Below, piece by piece: positions 61,098 to 64,000 of a stretch of 64,000 nucleotides of DNA (positions are counted from its first letter, which is position 1; each line of letters starts with the position of its first letter). The position numbers and the translations under genes are program-made. This DNA comes from Treponema sp. J25 (GTDB taxonomy: Bacteria; Spirochaetota; Spirochaetia; Treponematales; Breznakiellaceae). The notes beneath the pieces were generated by a model. The model ran no database searches and was not told the DNA's origin. It worked only from the letters and a program-made list of their open reading frames with translations. Location: the NCBI RefSeq assembly GCF_004343725.1, contig NZ_PTQW01000012.1, positions 124,001 to 188,000 of the forward strand, read 5' to 3'.

Positions 61098-64000
61098 TTA
61101 TAGGGGCTTAATTTTTTTTATTGGCAACGTTCCCTTCAAAGCTTGTTCGATGTTGGCCACCTGATAGGCCGAGTCTGACAGGGCCTGGAGAAAATCAAGG
61201 TGTATTCGGGCTACTTCCTCCACCCGTCGGTGCCATTCGGCAAAGCGAATTTTTGAAGGATGGGGGGTTGGCGTAAAACGAGAAGGCCCTTCTTCCTGAC
61301 CATGATCTTTTCGGCGCGAAGACCGGCGAGAGGAAAGAGCGGGATCTTTGAATCCCGCATCGTCGGACTCAATACAGGCCACGAGGGTGGCATAGAGGAG
61401 CGCCTCTTCGAAGCGTTCCTTATTAAACCACTCAATGTCATTAAAAAGATGGACTCCCAGGAAGGCGCGGGTATGGGCATCTGTAAATATTTCCCGGGCA
61501 AGCAGAAGGGCCTTATTCTTTTCCTGCGTTTCCTCAGGAGCTAGTTCGCGGGTGGAGTGTTCCAGGATAAGCTTGAGGAGTTCCACCACCCGATCAACCT
61601 CTTCGAAAGGATAGCCCATTTCCTGATACACTTCCTTAAGTTTCCGATCCAGGCACCAGTGATCCACCAGGCGGCGGGCATCCTTTCCGCTTGCCCCTTC
61701 TCCGATAATCCCCCGGTTCAGGGCCAGAATAGCATATCCCGCCACATAACTGGCAACCCGGGGCTGTTCGCCGCAGGTACGGACCAGTTCTTTAATAAGA
61801 TTTTTCGTAGAAGTCGAAAACGCTGCAGGAGGACGTCCTTCGTATTCTACCAGTTTAAACAACCGCTGGAGCGAAAGGGCAAAGGATTCCCAGATCTTTT
61901 CGTCCTGCACCATCGTGTAGGAACTATCCCGTTCAAAGGATTCATATTGACCCGAGGCACCATCCAGGTAATCCCGGGCAATCTGTACATATCGCAAGGC
62001 AGCCCCCCGGATCGATTCCAAAAAAGGCGCAGCCTTAATAGATTTTTCAGCGGGATCACACAGAGCCCTTATGGCATTGAAAAACGAAGGTTTTACCAGT
62101 TCCTTAAAAGCTCCATAAAGGTCTCGCAAGAAAAGATCCTGGAAAGCACTATGCAGGTTCTGCACGCCCCTGCCTGCAAGTTCATTCCATAACTTTCTCC
62201 AGTGGCCAAGACTATTATCTTCTACTTCGTGAATATCTAAAAACACCTGGGATTGATAGCCATCCAAGGCGATAAAGAGTCCCTGCTCTGCCAGTTCTTT
62301 ACTCGAGCGGATATACCACAGGTCGGTCCGTTGCTCATGCAGTACCGTAAAACGGTTCGGGGCGCCGCTTAACCCCAGGGCTTCCACCAGGGAACGGCGT
62401 ACCAACGATTTGCTCCCATCGGCGTTTTTCCGCATTACCGGGGAAGCTTCCCGAATCCAACCGGCAGCCCGTTGATAGCTATTGTTATAGAGTACGAGGG
62501 CCCGCTCATCCCCCAGTCGATTAGAGTAGGCAAAAACGTTTTCGTTTACTGAACCATCATGAGTAAAAAGGTCGTACAGGGCAAAGTGTTCTGCCCCAGC
62601 AAAAAGTCGTCGCTTTTTTAACAGGGGGAATATTTCCCGCTCATGGCGGGCCACCAGAGCGGCATCGGGTACTTCATCCCGGTAGGCCCGACGATACTCC
62701 ATTCCGTATTTTTCTTCAAAGCCCTCTATTTGGCCGTGCCCAAACATAGGAAGCCCCGGCATGGTACACATGAGGGTGCATACCCCAAAGTACTTATCCC
62801 CCTTTCCAAATTGGGCCACCGCGGTTTCTTCATCGGGGTTATTCATAAAATTCACAAAACGCTGCAGGATCTGGGGATCAAATTCCAGGGTATTCTTGAT
62901 GGTAGCCCGATATTTGGCGTTTTCTTCCATCTTGAGCATGTTCATGAAGGCGGAATTGTACACCCGATGCATGCCCAGGGTACGAACAAAGTAGCCTTCC
63001 ATCATCCAGAAGGCCTCTGCCAGAAGCAATGTATCAGGGGCTTCCACCGCACAGCGATCCACCACTTCCCGCCAGAATTCCACGGGCATCCGCCGATCAA
63101 ACTCTTCTTTTGTCAGGGCAAATTCGGCCCGACTCGGAATATCTCCCCCATGGCCTGGTTCGGGATACCAAAGGCGCTGAATGTGCCGTTTTGCTAGGGT
63201 CATGGCCGCATCAAAACGCACAATAGGGAACTGTTTACACACCCCAATAATAGTTTGAATCACCGCTTCCCGGGCTTCAGGGTTAAGGAAATCGATCTGG
63301 GCCGTATCGTTCCAGGGCATGGAGGTACCATCGTTCCCATGGTAGATATACCGAACGTCGCCGGTTCTGAAATCCACCCGTTTAAAGACCACCGCCGCAT
63401 CGCTGCGGCTATAGTAGTGATCTTCCAGGTAGATCCCTATCCCTTCCCGATCCGAAAGATTTTCCCCGTTAAAGGTATAACCAGGGAAGGGAGGATACCG
63501 GAGTTGTAGAAACCGATCGGGATGTTCCATGACCCAGCGAGAATCGATCCCCGTATGGTTTGGGACCATGTCCGCCCCAAGGCGGATCCCCCGCCAGGCA
63601 CAGCGATGCCGCAGATTATCCAGGGCTTCCCAGCCCCCTAATTCGGCGGCCACATCATAATCGTACAGGCTATAGGCGCTGGCGGCCGCTTCGGGGTTTC
63701 CACAACGACGCTTAATCTCCCGGCTTGCCTTACTCCGTTCCCAGATACCAATAAGCCATAGCCCCGTAAAACCCCGACGGGCAAGTTCATCCAGTTCTTC
63801 ATCGGGGATTTGGTCCAGCCGATGGATGTCCCGGTTGTACTTCCGGGAAAGTTGATACAACCAAACAAGGATAGTCTTAGCCATAAGTACGGTTCGGGGC
63901 ATCCATTCCCGGTCTTCGCTAAACCGCTCATACTCATGCTCTAGTTCGGAATACACGTACGTGCGGGTTGGGCCAGGCCCCATAAATACGGGCTTTTCTT
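61098..64000 (-). CDS. Large GH13-family glycosidase-like protein (5' end beyond the right edge)
   Basis: At least 961 residues; the frame stays open to the edge (codons before MGPGPTRTYVYSE are not stops), so the true start lies outside. The GH13 barrel regions are GIRLGADMVPNHTG, IVRFDAAMTLAKRH (nucleophile Asp), TLLLAEAFWMMEG (Glu) and FMNNPDEETA (Asp). The last ~350 residues are helical and match no domain I know. No membrane signal is visible. It belongs to the starch/glycogen enzymes but lies apart from the 6-27 kb locus. Substrate and reaction (hydrolysis or transfer) cannot be told from the sequence. Confidence 0.85.
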   Translation of the reverse strand, partial: EKPVFMGPGPTRTYVYSELEHEYERFSEDREWMPRTVLMAKTILVWLYQLSRKYNRDIHRLDQIPDEELDELARRGFTGLWLIGIWERSKASREIKRRCGNPEAAASAYSLYDYDVAAELGGWEALDNLRHRCAWRGIRLGADMVPNHTGIDSRWVMEHPDRFLQLRYPPFPGYTFNGENLSDREGIGIYLEDHYYSRSDAAVVFKRVDFRTGDVRYIYHGNDGTSMPWNDTAQIDFLNPEAREAVIQTIIGVCKQFPIVRFDAAMTLAKRHIQRLWYPEPGHGGDIPSRAEFALTKEEFDRRMPVEFWREVVDRCAVEAPDTLLLAEAFWMMEGYFVRTLGMHRVYNSAFMNMLKMEENAKYRATIKNTLEFDPQILQRFVNFMNNPDEETAVAQFGKGDKYFGVCTLMCTMPGLPMFGHGQIEGFEEKYGMEYRRAYRDEVPDAALVARHEREIFPLLKKRRLFAGAEHFALYDLFTHDGSVNENVFAYSNRLGDERALVLYNNSYQRAAGWIREASPVMRKNADGSKSLVRRSLVEALGLSGAPNRFTVLHEQRTDLWYIRSSKELAEQGLFIALDGYQSQVFLDIHEVEDNSLGHWRKLWNELAGRGVQNLHSAFQDLFLRDLYGAFKELVKPSFFNAIRALCDPAEKSIKAAPFLESIRGAALRYVQIARDYLDGASGQYESFERDSSYTMVQDEKIWESFALSLQRLFKLVEYEGRPPAAFSTSTKNLIKELVRTCGEQPRVASYVAGYAILALNRGIIGEGASGKDARRLVDHWCLDRKLKEVYQEMGYPFEEVDRVVELLKLILEHSTRELAPEETQEKNKALLLAREIFTDAHTRAFLGVHLFNDIEWFNKERFEEALLYATLVACIESDDAGFKDPALSSRRSSRRKDHGQEEGPSRFTPTPHPSKIRFAEWHRRVEEVARIHLDFLQALSDSAYQVANIEQALKGTLPIKKIKPL

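Overview
This window most likely comes from a free-living or host-associated saccharolytic spirochaete of the Treponema/Spirochaeta type. That is an inference from gene content: PEGA and FMN-binding envelope proteins, SpoIIE phosphatase/STAS sets, a MoxR-DUF58-transglutaminase operon and many starch-active enzymes. No rRNA or tRNA was recognised. Gene density is high. The main chromosome is G+C-richer than the first ~4.1 kb, which is clearly A+T-rich and looks acquired.

Region 1 (1-4126, all minus strand) is a bacteriocin-type locus. It has two 73-residue precursors with the same 18-residue double-glycine leader but unrelated Gly/Ala-rich cores, several small membrane proteins (immunity candidates), a soluble protein of uncertain family, and the start of a C39-peptidase ABC exporter. 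The locus arose by tandem duplication. A 262-bp direct repeat carries the 3' end of the soluble-protein gene, the promoter, the 5' UTR and the leader, and it stops exactly at the GG cleavage codons. A second 201-bp repeat covers the small membrane gene. Both promoters have a run of ten G between -35 and -10, a layout typical of phase-variable promoters. I rate this the most novel system in the window.

Region 2 (4190-27579) is, after a PEGA lipoprotein, a starch/maltodextrin locus: a cytoplasmic GH13 amylase/cyclomaltodextrinase, MalE-MalF-MalG transporter genes (no MalK), a DUF1189/YvdJ-like membrane protein, a secreted alpha-amylase, a giant debranching-enzyme/pullulanase fusion, a GH31 alpha-glucosidase, a pullulanase lipoprotein and a decayed PfkB sugar-kinase gene. 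Three promoters here share a LacI-type operator close to TAAACCGGTTTA. The fusion gene seems to start upstream of a T9 tract that puts its start codon out of frame.

Region 3 (27606-43016) holds an RsuA-type pseudouridine synthase, a two-gene sphingoid-base operon (serine palmitoyltransferase plus 3-ketodihydrosphingosine reductase), UppP, a GIN-domain protein, a response regulator-PP2C phosphatase, grpE-dnaK-dnaJ, two membrane SpoIIE-type phosphatases with a STAS protein, and a VanY-like carboxypeptidase.

Region 4 (43146-64000) holds an ArsC-type reductase behind an amino-acid ABC transporter, MetK coupled to an acyl-CoA ligase, a secreted FMN-binding-type protein under a promoter with a clear operator, the MoxR-DUF58-TgpA/TPR operon, a PanE-like reductase, threonine synthase, an HD-domain protein and a large GH13-family protein that runs off the right edge.
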